DNA of 35,373 nt, taken from NCBI GenBank assembly GCA_015852425.1, contig JAAAIG010000102.1, positions 32,412 to 67,784 on the forward strand, read 5' to 3'. Below, piece after piece: positions 20,501 to 31,659 of this stretch. This stretch comes from Gryganskiella cystojenkinii (Eukaryota; Mortierellomycota; Mortierellomycetes; Mortierellales; Mortierellaceae). The notes below the pieces were generated by a model that worked only from the letters and a program-made list of their open reading frames with translations, ran no database searches and was not told where the DNA came from. Within the stretch, counting starts at the first letter, position 1. The number at the start of each line of letters is the position of its first letter. Made by a program: the position numbers and the translations under genes.

Positions 20501-21830
20501 TGCTGACCCAAGATCCTGAACGACGAACATTGACACTGAAAGGCTTGATCGACATTCCCTGAAACTCTCCGATGGTTCTCAAACGCTATTTTCCCATCAA
20601 AGTATAATCAAGAAGAGTGATAAATAAACTCATCGTTGAACAATAAATCGTGATTGTTATCCAAGATCGATAAGTGACGTACCTGCCAGACGACAGTCGA
20701 CTCAAAGACAACCAACATGAAGAGGGTAAAGAGAGAGTAGTACCAGTACTCATCCAAGCACCAAAGAGCAACGCAGAAAATCTGGAAGATGAAGAAGGGG
20801 GCGACGGCATGCTCCTTGAAGAGCTCAGTGAACTTTGGCAAGGGGATATCGAAGCGATTGAGTCCATAGGTGGCAAGGGAGGCCTTAGTCTTCTCCTCGT
20901 CCAATCCGCGGGCCTTCTGGAATTCGCCCATGGTGAGACCGACATCCGAGGGGTACTTGATCTTCACAAACAGCTTCTTGTCAGCATTCCAGATGTACTT
21001 TTTCTTTTGAAAGAAGAAAAACGTGTCACCGTTCTATTCAAGAGTTTTCAAAAAACAAGGAAATTTTTGTGGATATGTAAATAAATCAGGGCATTCATCG
21101 TGTTTCAGCAACATTTTGATTTTTCGATACAACAGGAACGCCCAGTTCCTCTTTTTTTTTTTTTTTTGTCTTTGTACTTTTGAGCACACTGAACCATGGT
21201 CATACCTCATGGTGGAGATCGCAAAGAGCTCCCAGTCCACGGTGCTTGTCAGGGATAATACGGATAACGGTAGCCTTCTTGGGGTCGGTTTCCTATAAGT
21301 TATAAAACGTGGATCACGGTGACGAAGTACAAGAAAAAAACGATCGATCCGATCAAACGTTAGTGCGTAGGCCTTTTTTCAAATTTCCTGTTTTTTAGGG
21401 TCCTGTTCTGTTCCATGAGAGTCGATGGACTTGGACCTTTACCTTCTTGCAAGTCAAAGAAGCCTTGATGGAGACACTCCACTGGCAGGTCAAGAATAGG
21501 AGAGAGTTGACGACCATGAGAAAACCCAGGGTAACAAAGGTGATCTCCTCGGACTTGATCCACTCATCGTATTTAAAGAGATAGACAAAAGCCCAGGCAG
21601 GATAGAGAAAGAAAAAAGGCCAGACATAGGCATGTTGAGAGCGAGGGAGACGGGTATGCAAAGACGATGCTGTGATCAGCTTTGTCTGGACAATGGAGGC
21701 CGGGGCCCTGTATTTATCCAATGGATAGAAAAAAAAAAAGTCGATGGGTCAAATTGAGATTCAGCGTGAGGGGGCCATCGTCATCGGCAGCATGATGTAA
21801 ATGTCTGTGTTTTCGGGGGTCTGCTTACAT
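17585..21830 (-). CDS. SPF1: P5A-type ATPase SPF1 / ATP13A1 (1,182 aa)
   Basis: ER P-type ATPase of the P5A class; the family removes mis-targeted tail-anchored and moderately hydrophobic transmembrane segments from the ER. Coding exons (minus) are 21830-21829, 21707-21443, 21292-21206, 21003-20683, 20585-17829 and 17701-17585, all in phase. Key sites are LSGES (294-298), the P5A-typical PPELP (428-432), DKTGT with phosphorylated D471, KGAPE (595-599), TGD (689-691) and GDGTND (806-811). Hydrophobic N-terminal spans and a C-terminal membrane block are present. Length matches yeast and human proteins (about 1,200 aa). No ATG precedes the first long exon in frame. Joining an upstream exon ending in AT to the G opening the 21707 exon makes ATG GCC, so the start codon is split by a 121-bp intron with GTAAGC donor and ACAG acceptor. 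It is divergent from the Maf gene. Confidence 0.93.
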
Positions 21831-22394
21831 TTCAGCGGGTAATGTGCCTTGACGAGTGAAAGCGACGGCAGACACAAGAAAAGAGAGTGCTGTGATGAAA
21901 GAAGGACAAAGAGAGAGATTGTCGGTTGGTCGACCGAATAAAAAAAAATAAAAAAATAGATGAGCAACGATGATGGGGTACAAGTTAGTGCAACACGCGG
22001 TCTGCCATTTGCTAGTTCATTGAATGCCAATCTAATTCTGACAAGTCGGGTGATCCAAAGAAAAGTGTGGCAAGGAAGGGCTGCATACCAGTGTTGACCC
22101 GTTGGAGAAATGGAGATGAGGAAAAGATGAAAAGAAGGATGGGGCGAATAAATAAAGATTGAGATGACAGGTCTTTTTCGACCAAAAAGAACCTTTCAGA
22201 AAGAAGCAAAAGAAAAGGGCGAAGACACCACTCACCGATCAATCGGATAATTGGTCACGTGCAGTGAGCTGTTGGGACTTGGGAGTTGGAGTACTGACCA
22301 GAGAACGTTCCCATTCCTTTTTGCCTTCACTGTTCTTCTTTTTGTTTCACTCTTCTTGCTCAGCCCTTCCTCCACAGCTTTATTTTCAACCAAT
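21831..22394. promoter_or_regulatory. Divergent SPF1 / Maf promoter region and leaders
   Basis: About 560 bp separate the SPF1 and Maf start codons. The minus-strand SPF1 leader has a possible second intron: donor GTGAGT at 22235 and acceptor CAG just before 21889. Splicing it would remove several upstream ATGs. A CACGTG E-box (22256-22261) and a minus-strand CCAAT box (22250-22254) sit side by side near the middle. The intron model is inference. Confidence 0.45.
22250..22261. promoter_or_regulatory. Composite CCAAT + CACGTG element
   Basis: A palindromic CACGTG (22256-22261), the core site of bHLH factors such as Cbf1 in fungi, lies one base from an inverted CCAAT (22250-22254), the site of the Hap/NF-Y complex. 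It is central to the divergent promoter and could serve both genes. Confidence 0.5.
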
Positions 22395-23137
22395 ATGACC
22401 GTCCTCAACGTCGCATGGCTCAACACCCTCAACACAAAGAATGTCATTCTTGCCTCGACCTCTCCAAGACGCAAGGAGATCATGAACCATCTCGCGATCA
22501 ACTACAAGATCGTTGCGACTACATTTGAAGAGAACCTCGACAAATCTCTTTTCCCTCACCCTTCCGACTACGTCAAGGAGAATGCTCTGCAAAAGGCACT
22601 GGAAGTTTACAACCGTTTAAAGGTAATGTCTGTTCTTTTATGTGTGTTTGTCAAGTCGACATATTACCCGCCCTGTGCTTTCTTGTCTCACAAACCATAA
22701 ACTCTCTTCCAAATCAATTTCAGGCAAACGGTGAAACGCCCGATCTGGTCATTGGAGCCGATACCGTCGTCGCCCTCGGCCCCAAGATTCTTGAAAAGCC
22801 CCGTTCCGTCCAGGGAGCGATCGATATGTTGACCAGTCTCTCCGGATCAACCCACATGGTCTACACAGGTGTTGCACTGATCACACCGTCGACTGATGGT
22901 TCCGGTGAGCCTAGAATCCTTGTTGATGTCGAGGGAACTGAGGTTCAGATGCAAGTTCTCTCCAAGGAGTTGATTGAGGCTTATGTTGCCACGGGTGAAC
23001 CCATGGATAAGGCTGGTGCTTATGGTTATCAAACGACGGGTTGTTTGATGGTCAAGGGAATCAACGGATGCTCATGGAATGTTATCGGTCTTCCCGCCTC
23101 CAAGTTGTTCTTCATGCTTCAAGAGTTCATGGGCTAA
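22395..23137 (+). CDS. Maf-type nucleotide pyrophosphatase (213 aa)
   Basis: Exons are 22395-22622 and 22724-23137, joined in phase 0 by a 101-bp GTAATG..CAG intron. Maf/HAM1-fold enzymes hydrolyse non-canonical nucleoside triphosphates to monophosphates (house-cleaning) in the cytosol; yeast YOR111W and the N-terminal half of human ASMTL belong here. Visible family motifs are LASTSPRRKEIM (residues 19-30), GADTVVAL soon after the intron, a KPRS-type Lys/Arg pair followed by an LSG-x3-MVYTGVAL segment, and TGEPMDKAGAYG near residue 160. The fold ends with the conserved WNVIGLP. Length is standard for a stand-alone Maf protein. The ATG at 22395 starts directly before the motif-bearing region. 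Exact substrate (dTTP/UTP versus m7GTP types) cannot be read from sequence alone. Confidence 0.92.
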
Positions 23138-23486
23138 GCGAATAAGGGAGACAGAATGAGTCATCCAATAAAGAGAAACTTGGGCTTTGTTCAGAAACCG
23201 AAAAAGGCGCCAAATATTTCAACTGTGGATACCCAGGTTGCTATCACTGGAGCTGACGGAGCGGGAAAAAAAAAAAAAAAAAAAAAAAAAACTTAGCGCG
23301 TCTGTGCGTTCATACGACTGCGCGGTACTCTGGAGGCGTAGAACAGGCTGACAATGCGGAAATGCTTTATGACGAGACAAGGGCGGAAAAGTCTATTTGA
23401 GATTGAAGTTCTTGGGAACATTGCCGGCCAGGCTGAATCCTTTACAAAATCCGAGGCAAAAACAAAAGAGTAAAGGGCGGGTGCAA
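23138..23486. other. Convergent 3' gap with a 26-base A tract
   Basis: This is the gap between the Maf stop and the MAPKK stop. It holds an AATAAA for the Maf gene (23167-23172) and a pure run of 26 A (23266-23291). No coding frame is supported. Confidence 0.7.
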
Positions 23487-25440
23487 CTATACGACTTTAG
23501 GCGTAGGTGACTGTACAGCTGGGCTAGCAAAGTCCCAGACATCCTGAATCCACGCCTTCATATCGACCTCTCGCTTCGATGACTCGACAATGAAAGAGTG
23601 TTCCATGATCTGTTCAGGTGTTGGTCGTGTCATGAAGTCTTTGATCAGGCTACCGAAAAGAGCAGCCCGCGCGCGGAAGGTGACAATGTTAGTGAAGATA
23701 ATAAAACATTAATAGCCGGTCATACATTTCGACCCTTGTTTGACTTTGTTTTCCTTACCATTGACCAAGAAAATCTCTAAACTCCTCCGACCAGGGTTCA
23801 TCCTCTGGCAGTGATGGAACAGGCTGGTTGACGATATAATGAAGGAGCTCGAACGCTGCCAGGTTCAAAGGGAACGGGTTCTTCTTCTGAGCAATCTCGA
23901 TCATGGTCAGACCCAACGACCATACGTCGGACTGAACTGGGTATTTGCCTCCTTGGATACGCTCAGGCTGTTCCATCAGAAAAACGAAAAAACACAGAAT
24001 CAGACATCAGTACATCTATATCTATCTCAATCAGTCATGGAGAGTCGATCCGAATTCGAATCTCATACCGCCATGTAGTAACTGGTGCCGACAAATGTCT
24101 CCGCTAAAGAGTTGACAAGATCGCCGCTGACACCAAAATCGCAGAGTTTGATCCGTCCGTCCACTGTCACCACAATGTTTGATGGTTTCAAATCTACACA
24201 AAAAGAAAAATAGAATAACCATAGGTAGGGTAAATATTGTCTCATGGAAACCAGGGCGCCTCTTTTGATGATAATCGAAAGAGTAACAGTAGTCGTACCT
24301 CGGTGAATGACATGGTGCATCTTGTGCAAGTAGACAAGTCCGTTCAGAACAGCCTCACTGATCTTTCCAAGAATGTTCTCTGATATCGATTGTCCTTTGT
24401 CTGCGACACGCTTGTAGACCGCATCCATGCTTCCACCCTCGCAGTACTCCATGCAGATTGCCAGCTCGTCATCTTCCATGTATGCGCCATAGAACGTTAC
24501 GATCCAAGGTGAATGACATCGGTCCAGCGTCTTTAGTTCCCGTTCAAGCAGTCTCTGAAAATCTGGGTTGGGATCGCATCGAACGTGCTAATCAAGCAGT
24601 GAGGACCAACAAATAAAGGAAAGTGTTTGTCAAAAGAAAAGGTTATAGACAAAGAAAAAAGGGAGCCATATTGTTTTGGGGAACCAAAAAGTTTCGTCAT
24701 AGTCAGGTTTTTTTCTCCACTTCTTTGTTTCTTCCTTTTTGTTTCCTCTTTGCAGACTTACTTTCCGAGCCATGACGAATCCCGTGGGCACATGCTTGAC
24801 TTTACTAACAGTTCCCGCAGAACCCTCGCCCAATTTCTTGATTGTGACCATGTCCTCTGGTCTCAAGGTGTAGTTCATCAGGGGATCTGGTCCGCGCGTT
24901 CCTCCTGGTGTTTCAGGGATGGCCCGGATCGACCCAGACTGCTGCCTATCAGCTCCTGCTGCAATCGAGTGTTGGTTCTCTCTTGCGGGATCGCGCGGGT
25001 GACGCTCCAAGTATTCCATCAGGGGGCGCTAATGAAAAAAAAATATTTGGCAGAAATCATATTCGAAAATGACATTTCCCGTAGAGAAAAGAAAGTTGCA
25101 GGAGTAAGAAAAGAAACAAAGATAAGTAAGAAAGTGAGGAGAAAGGGGACGACGAACAGGATGCTGTGTGGTGTGCAATGGGTCTCCTTCAACCCAACAG
25201 TGCCTTTCATTTGTTTTCTTTGCTTTCAGGATGATCGGCCGGGATTGCATATGATATCTGGAGACTAATCGGTGCTGGCATTTTTTTTGTTCCATTTTTA
25301 AGTCAAGGAGACAGGTATAAAAGATGACTTACGGTCATGATTGGCGCCGGTGAGGGTGCGACAGAGTTCGGTGAAGGTGAGAGCTGGACATGAAGTGCTG
25401 GCCTCATTCGCTTTGCAGGTGCTCGTGTCAGAGAAGACAT
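23487..25440 (-). CDS. MAP kinase kinase (MAPKK/MEK family), 386 aa
   Basis: Exons (minus) are 25440-25333, 25028-24762, 24587-24299, 24193-24069, 23967-23759 and 23649-23487, all in phase with GT..AG introns. It is a dual-specificity kinase that phosphorylates a MAP kinase. Kinase motifs are the glycine loop GEGSAG (103-108), catalytic Lys K125 in MARK (the last codon of exon 2), HRDLKPSN (catalytic D222), DFG (240-242), activation-loop phospho-sites S250 and T254 in SLAETF (the S/T-x3-S/T rule for MAPKKs) and APE-like APER (263-266). The N-terminus has a basic-then-hydrophobic motif (KRMRPALHVQL, 10-20) that resembles a MAPK docking site. The CEGGSMDAVYK segment and the VWDF ending resemble Mkk1/2 of the cell-wall-integrity pathway, while the glycine loop region is also Ste7-like. 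I therefore assign the family but not the pathway. It is divergent from the RhoGEF. Confidence 0.92.
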
Positions 25441-26709
25441 TTTTTGTTATTGTTTTGATACGAAGAAGAGAGGATAGGAGGAAGGTAGCAATCGACGATG
25501 GATAGAGAGGCAACACGGGAAGAGAATAGGCAAAGAAAAGAAGAAATCGAGTGAAGAGAGGGGATAAAGAGAGAGAGAGCAAGAGAGAGAAGAGAGAGAA
25601 GTGGGTCGAGGCTGAACAAAGAAACAGTAGGGAGAGGCGCAAACGACGTCCTTTTTAAGAGTTAATTATGCCCCGCGGAGAAGGGAGAAGGGAATCAAGG
25701 TAAATAAAAGGGAACGATGAACGAGGCTGGGCGATGCTTTCTTTGAAAATGGAGGGCGGTGCCGGTGTGTGATGGGGAACAAGATAGGAGGGAGAGATAA
25801 AGAGATTGACTTCAATGGATGAATGGGATGAAGAAAGAACGAAACAGGTTCAGCCAAAAGAAAGACGCACAAATCAACTGTCTCGAAGAAGCGTGGCCGA
25901 GGGCGGTGTTCCTTTTTTCCTTGGAGTGAGAGGGATTAAGGAAAACACAATACAGCGGAGGAACAAGGCGAAACCAGGTTTTGGGGGTGTGGAGTGGACA
26001 ATTGATTGGCTTGTAATAACTGCTGTGAAAAACGTCAAAGAGATGGATACAGATGGATGATGACAGATTGGATGCCCCATGGCACACACCTTGTTCCTTT
26101 CATTTGTTTGAAGGCATGAAATATCTTTAATTGATTGTCATTCGAACCCTCTCTAATTGCATTAGAGCGTAAGACACCCTCTTCGCTCGTTCTGTCGGTA
26201 GGGACGCGTCGTTTTTTGGCACAGTCAAACACCCCACCTTTATCTGCTTTCAATGACCAATGCGTCCATGGATGGACGCAAAAGACACACCCACCCAGTC
26301 TACAGGTACTTTGCTTATGCGCGGTCTTGTATTCGATTCAACTCGAACTCAGGATTCTATTACTTCCCGGTGTCTGGTCATCTGTATTTTGCTCAAGTGC
26401 GACATAAAAGGCTCGTTTCGATGCTTGCTTTTGCAGCCAATGAACTATGAAAACACTCAAGGTGCCTGTGGTACCGGTAGTCATTTAGATCGTCGACCGT
26501 TGAATTGGATTTCTTTTTAATTCGTTTCATCTTTCCAATCCGCCACCTCTCTTCTATGCGATCGACGAAAACCAATACCACAACTTCACTCACATAAAAA
26601 CGCCATTCTGATATACTAGGGACCATTCGTACCTGTTCTCACATCTCTCTCTCTCTCTCTCGCTCGCTCTTTCACAAAAGCGGCTTGAAGACCTCGTTAA
26701 AAACAAACA
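25441..26709. other. 1.27-kb divergent promoter region, no gene seen
   Basis: This separates the MAPKK (minus) and RhoGEF (plus) starts. On the MAPKK side the leader is rich in GAGA/CTCT. On the RhoGEF side a CT microsatellite (about 26645-26671) precedes the ATG, and AT-rich CATAAAA-type elements occur near 26404 and 26593. Small frames on both strands lack domains. I found no RNA gene. Confidence 0.55.
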
Positions 26710-29700
26710 ATGTCAATCAAGGACTCGCTGCCCTTGCTCTCTACAGACAAGAAAGGACTCGCTCGCCACCAGCTCAACTTACCTATCGTGCGATCACCCA
26801 TCTCGCTCCAGACCACTTCTTTGAATCAGTTCCGCAACAGCTCGCCTGCAAATTCACCTATTCGACGCAATGACAGTATCGGTGTCAATGGTTCTTTTGC
26901 TCCTTCATCACAGCATGATCCATGCAGCAATCCGGTCCGATTGATAAACAGCTCCGCCAACAGCTGCAATGCCAGGAACAACAATAACTATGACAACGAC
27001 AACACAGCATATTCTGTGGCACCAGAGGCAGATCAGGGTGAGTAATGAAAGAAAGATGAACCAGACAAGCTCTGTCCCTCCCATTGGACGCAAGTGGTTC
27101 GTTCGTTCCTATCATTCCCTTCTTTTCTTAGCCCTGCGTCGTAGTTCCTGCAAAGAAAGAACATTGGTTGTGACATTCGATCGCGCCCCTTTTTATTTTT
27201 GGACAACTGACCAACACACTCTCACCCTTCATTGTGGATACGAACAAAAAAGATGGTGTCGTATAGTCTTTCTTTTTTTTTCTCTCACTCTCTCTCTCTC
27301 GGAGTGGGGCATGTGGGCCTTTGCCGCTGACCTCTGTCTCTCTCTCGAGACTCAAAGAGAAAGGGGAATGACACAAAAAAAAAAAAAAAGTAGCAACGAT
27401 GAATGAATGTTTCCTCTTTGTCCACGTTCTCATCCTTATTCTCATTTGCTAATTCTATTCTTGTATTCTTGGGAATTCTTTTTCTTCCTCATTCAGATCT
27501 CCCAACGACTCGACCCATTCGGATCACTGCACCTAGACAACCCGTCCTCCCTCCAAAGCTCACGCTTCCTATCCAAGTCCCCGAAGTCAGCTCTAGATTT
27601 TGCGAGCCCGCGTCCAGCAACTGTAACTATTGTAACAGCAACAACAACAATTCGCCTTGGACTAGAGCCAATCGGCGTGTCAGCTGGAGTCCGTCCCAGG
27701 CAATTCCAGAGGGTCACTATTCCAAGGGCTTTACCCTCACGAGTCTTTCGAAATCTTCAATAGACGCGACCACAGGACACGGCACCTATCACTGCTCGTC
27801 CTCCTCTTCCTCGAATTCTTCGTCAAACTCTTCATCCTCCACTTCTTCTTCCCTTTCACCATCCAAGTCCACAACAGGCTCTGTCAAACGCTCGAATACT
27901 CATCACCTCCAACGAAGGGAATCCCTGGCACCTTTTCGACTTCTCATCGGTCGTTCCAAATCCATGAAGGCCAAGAATACGATAATGATCCCTTATATCA
28001 CCACCGAGGCCCCTTCAGAGACAGAAAAGGACTGCGTTGTCGTGGTTAGTGGACTCGCCAGCAACAAAGCCAAACAAACCTACGTTCCTTATCCTAACAA
28101 GCTTCAGGGCAACCATAATATTAGTAACAGCAAACTCGGTCGAGTAGGCAAGCTCAGTATGGACTTGATCTTGTCTACCTCCAAAGACCGAGAGAGAAAA
28201 AACAGCAACACCACCATCGCAGTCACACCCACACCAATGCTTGCAAAGGAAGACGGATCCGACGAAAAAGCCTCTGCAACAACAACAAAAGGGACAATGT
28301 CCGTTGTTCAATCATCATCGACAGAGACAAATGTTGTGACAGAAGAGTCAGGATCAGGATCAGGACAAGGAACAACAGATTCTAGTACTACAGCAATGAC
28401 AACGGCAGGGACTTCAAAGGACTCAAAAGAACGTGGTTCCCGGCCTACGGTTCCGCCCAAGCCTGTCGTAACGTCGTTTTTACCGATGACTCTGATCAAA
28501 CCTCTCTGGAGGAATACACGCACGAACCCCGACGAGATCCTGGCTCTTGGACTCACCAACCAGGACATTCAGAAGCAAGAGACCATATTTGAGCTCATTT
28601 ACACGGAATCAGAGTACCTGGATGACCTCAAGACTATTCACAGGGTGAGAACCCAACTAACAAGAAACATTGTGAGGTATGGTCTTTGACAGGGACAACT
28701 GACTGACAATCCTCCTTTTCTTTCCCGATTTCTTTTTGGTAGGTGTTTGTGGAAGAGCTCAATGTGAAGATGGCGGAGGCAAGGCGGAGGAAACGATCCA
28801 ACCCGGATAAGGCAGATATTAAGCTCTATGAACGACTTGCACGACTTTTGTCCCATATCAAAGACCTCTGGAATGGTCACCAGTCCCTCTTGACCGTAAG
28901 TTCGAAAGCTCTCTCGGGACTCCATTTCGACGCACTAACCAAACTGGTTGGACCCACTTCTAACTTTCTAACTCGATGCCTCTACTTTCCGTCTTCGTCC
29001 TCTAGAGCCTACAACAGAAGCAAAAGGGCTCCAGTCCGATCGTCAAAGAGATTGGCAGCGTCTTTGAGTGTGTAAGTTACAACACGAAGAAAAAAAAACG
29101 GTAGTTCATTTTGTTCTAGAAAAAGAATCTGATTGTGATGTCACGGCTTTAGTTTTATATGTTCTCGATCTACGACTCGTACTTTGCCCAGTACACGGCC
29201 ACCTCGAGAGACTTTCCGCTCATTATGTCGGGGACCTCGGACCTATGCCAGATCATCAAGGTAAAGCAGGATAGGCACGGGAAATAAAGGAAAACCCTCC
29301 GATTTTGCAAAAAATATCTTTATCTGCTGCTCTGTCTAACCTCGCCTCTCGTTCCTTTAGGACCTCTTGAGATCACCAAGATGCAAGTCATTGGCACTGG
29401 AAGGGATCTTTTTGAAGCCGATTCAACGACTTCAAAAGTACCCTCTCTTTTTCAAGGTAATACCTCTCGATTGACAGTTTTTTTCGTGAAACTCTTTATC
29501 CTTTTTCGATCCTTTTGACTTCCTAACGCGCGCTTTATTGCATCCCATCTTCTTTGAAATTAGGATATTCTGGGCATGACAGAAAAGACTGATCCGGACT
29601 ATGCGCAATTACAACATGCCCTTAGTAACCATCAACGGGAACTGACAAAGATCGATGATCGAATATGGATCGAAGAACACAACGAGATGTTGATGGATCT

Positions 29701-30859
29701 ACAACAACGCATCAAAGGCTTACCATCTGTAAGTTTTGATAGCGAGATAGGAGTAGCCTCTCTGGCGATCAAAGCAGAGGCCCTGACTATTTTTTTACTT
29801 TTTTTTACTGGTGTCCAATTAACAGAACTTTTTCCTTGTGGAGCAACACCGGTACTTGATCTTGGATGGACCTGTCTATCGAGTGACGGCACGCCAGTCC
29901 AGCAAACCCTTCTTTCGCAAACACGGTGGGGGCAGTAAATCAGAAAGTTCTGGCCTCATTAGTTCCTCCCTACCGAGTCCGCAACCTGACTGGCGAGAAG
30001 GTTTCCAGTCCCCGGTCGCAGGACTTAGGGAAGAAGACAACACACCAACTGTGATCCATCGGCCAAGTCAACTAGAGTACCATCATTTGCATTCGAAACC
30101 AGCGTTCCCGTCCCATCCTCCTTCGTCATCATCGTCTTCATCTTCGTCCTCGTCTTCATCATCGTCGTTACCCTTCACCTCTCTGCCCACGTCACCGAGT
30201 GTGAGTATCCCAAACTCTCGATCCAAGAGTTATTTCGACGCACAGGATGACACCGGACACCAACGAACCTCCTTTTCCCTGATCAGCCCCTCGTCACCAC
30301 CGTCTGCTACGACCCTCGCCTCATTGTCGTCCTCGCCCGGGGACAGGACGACACCAATTTCTCCTAGCTCCCCCCCGTCATCCTCGAAACGACATTCGTA
30401 TCAACAACCTACGGTGTCTCAGCTCGTTACTCAATACAACTTTCAGCTCTCGTCGAGTTTTACAAGCTTTGCAGGATCAGGAGGTCATCCTAGGAATATC
30501 TCTTCCTCAGCGTTACATTTGCCGGGAACGATCAAGAACTCAACGGATTCGGATTCAGAGTACCACGTCTTTATCTTTACGGATATTGTCCTTTGGACCA
30601 AGCGAGTGATCAGTCGTTATAATCGAAAGGAGGGTACACCCTGGAGCTTCAAATTGGTAGAACCAGTCTCGAGATTGACCAGCGTCAGTAACACGGCCGA
30701 AGGTAAAACAAAAAGATATATATTGTTCATACGGTACGGTTCACATGCAGATCAGGTAAGGAGAGTGGAAGGACTAATATACTAATATATGTTTATCATT
30801 CATTGTAGATCATATCTTTATGTGCACTTCAGTCAATACAAACAGTACTAGCTACTTGA
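26710..30859 (+). CDS. Rho guanine-nucleotide exchange factor (DH-PH), nine exons, frame break near C-terminus (1,014 aa as read)
   Basis: Exons are 26710-27037, 27497-28644, 28743-28895, 29006-29071, 29153-29260, 29361-29456, 29564-29728, 29826-30755 and 30809-30859. All join in phase. The product should activate a Rho/Cdc42-type GTPase at the membrane. Residues 1 to about 465 are disordered and Ser/Thr-rich. The DH domain is at about 469-670: it opens with ETIFELIYTESEYLDDL and carries the conserved FLKPIQRLQKYPLF helix. The PH domain starts near 689 (YLILDGPVYRV) and resumes at 934 (YHVFIFTDIVLW) after a roughly 220-residue Ser/Pro-rich insert. The last exon starts well (IISLCAL) but reaches TGA at 30857. 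The expected end of the PH domain (SYLIRTEDEIAARMW) is in another frame, running to TAA at 30961-30963. The break looks like one missing base: error, allele or real truncation. Confidence 0.85.
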
Positions 30860-31659
30860 TTCGGACAGAGGATGAGATTGCGGCGAGAATGTGGCGAACG
30901 ACTATCCCGACCCTAGTCCCGTTTCATTGTTCACGACACTCCAAAGACAGGGCGAAACGCTAAATTACAGTCGATTCGACGGCCTCCGTCCTCCGTCCTC
31001 TCTCCGTCCTCCCTCCTCCAAAGATCCAAATGGTGCTTTATTAATAAACACGTTATTGATACTTATTACAGTATACAAACAACCATTGATATAGTGAACA
31101 GTGTCTTGTTTTTGGTCACCATACACCGAGTTCACTGTTTGTGAGGGGGCTAGCACGACCCTTTCGCGAAATGGGGTTTTTTTGATACGGTTCGTTAGCT
31201 AGAATTCTTTATAGGTGTTCCCTATATCGAGTGGTGGACTGTATTGGCGACGACAATGAATGACGATAAGGAAGATCCCCGCGCATGTTGTTCTTGGTCC
31301 AAGATCAGAGGGCTGTCTGTGATCCTTGCTCGATGCGTCATTTCAACAAGTGGAACTCAAAGAAAACAACGCGGCTGAGCTATTTTTTTTTTTTTTTTTC
31401 GCTTTGTGTTCTAAGTGAAAAAAGCGCGCTCGCTGAGAGGTTGACGATGTCTGAGGTGCGAATGAAAGGAAGAGCGCGGATGAAAGAAAATCTCTCATTT
31501 GAACTCGCGTTCATTCCATTCCTCATTCACCGTTCCCTCATTCCCTCTCCCGGTTTACTTTTTTTTCTTATTTTTTGCCTTCTCTCTTTCTCTTTTTTTC
31601 CATTTTATCTTCTCTTTTCTCTGCTCTATCTTTCTTTCTTCGTCCCATAATAACGTAAC
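30860..31659. other. RhoGEF 3' region and arginase upstream region
   Basis: The first 100 bp hold the out-of-frame PH-domain end of the RhoGEF (see findings). A poly(A) signal AATAAA lies at 31043-31048. From about 31380 the DNA becomes T- and CT-rich, as in the leaders of other genes here, and leads into the arginase start. No independent gene is supported. Confidence 0.6.

Noticed and set aside
18900..20519. 539-codon open frame antisense to the largest SPF1 exon
   Set aside because: It lies wholly opposite conserved SPF1 coding sequence. Strong codon preference on the sense strand removes stops from this antisense frame, and its composition (Asp/Ser/Gly/Leu-rich, no domain) fits an artefact.
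21988..22003. Alternative SPF1 start giving an MADRV N-terminus
   Set aside because: It would need a GTTGCA donor, which is far from consensus, whereas the split-ATG model uses a GTAAGC donor and fits phase exactly.
22232..22501. Minus-strand open frame overlapping the Maf start
   Set aside because: Shadow of the Maf first exon and the divergent promoter.
30740..30808. Rescue of the RhoGEF frame by an alternative donor (GTTCAC)
   Set aside because: The donor is non-consensus and the result destroys the PH strand IISLCAL, which the standard GTAAGG donor preserves.
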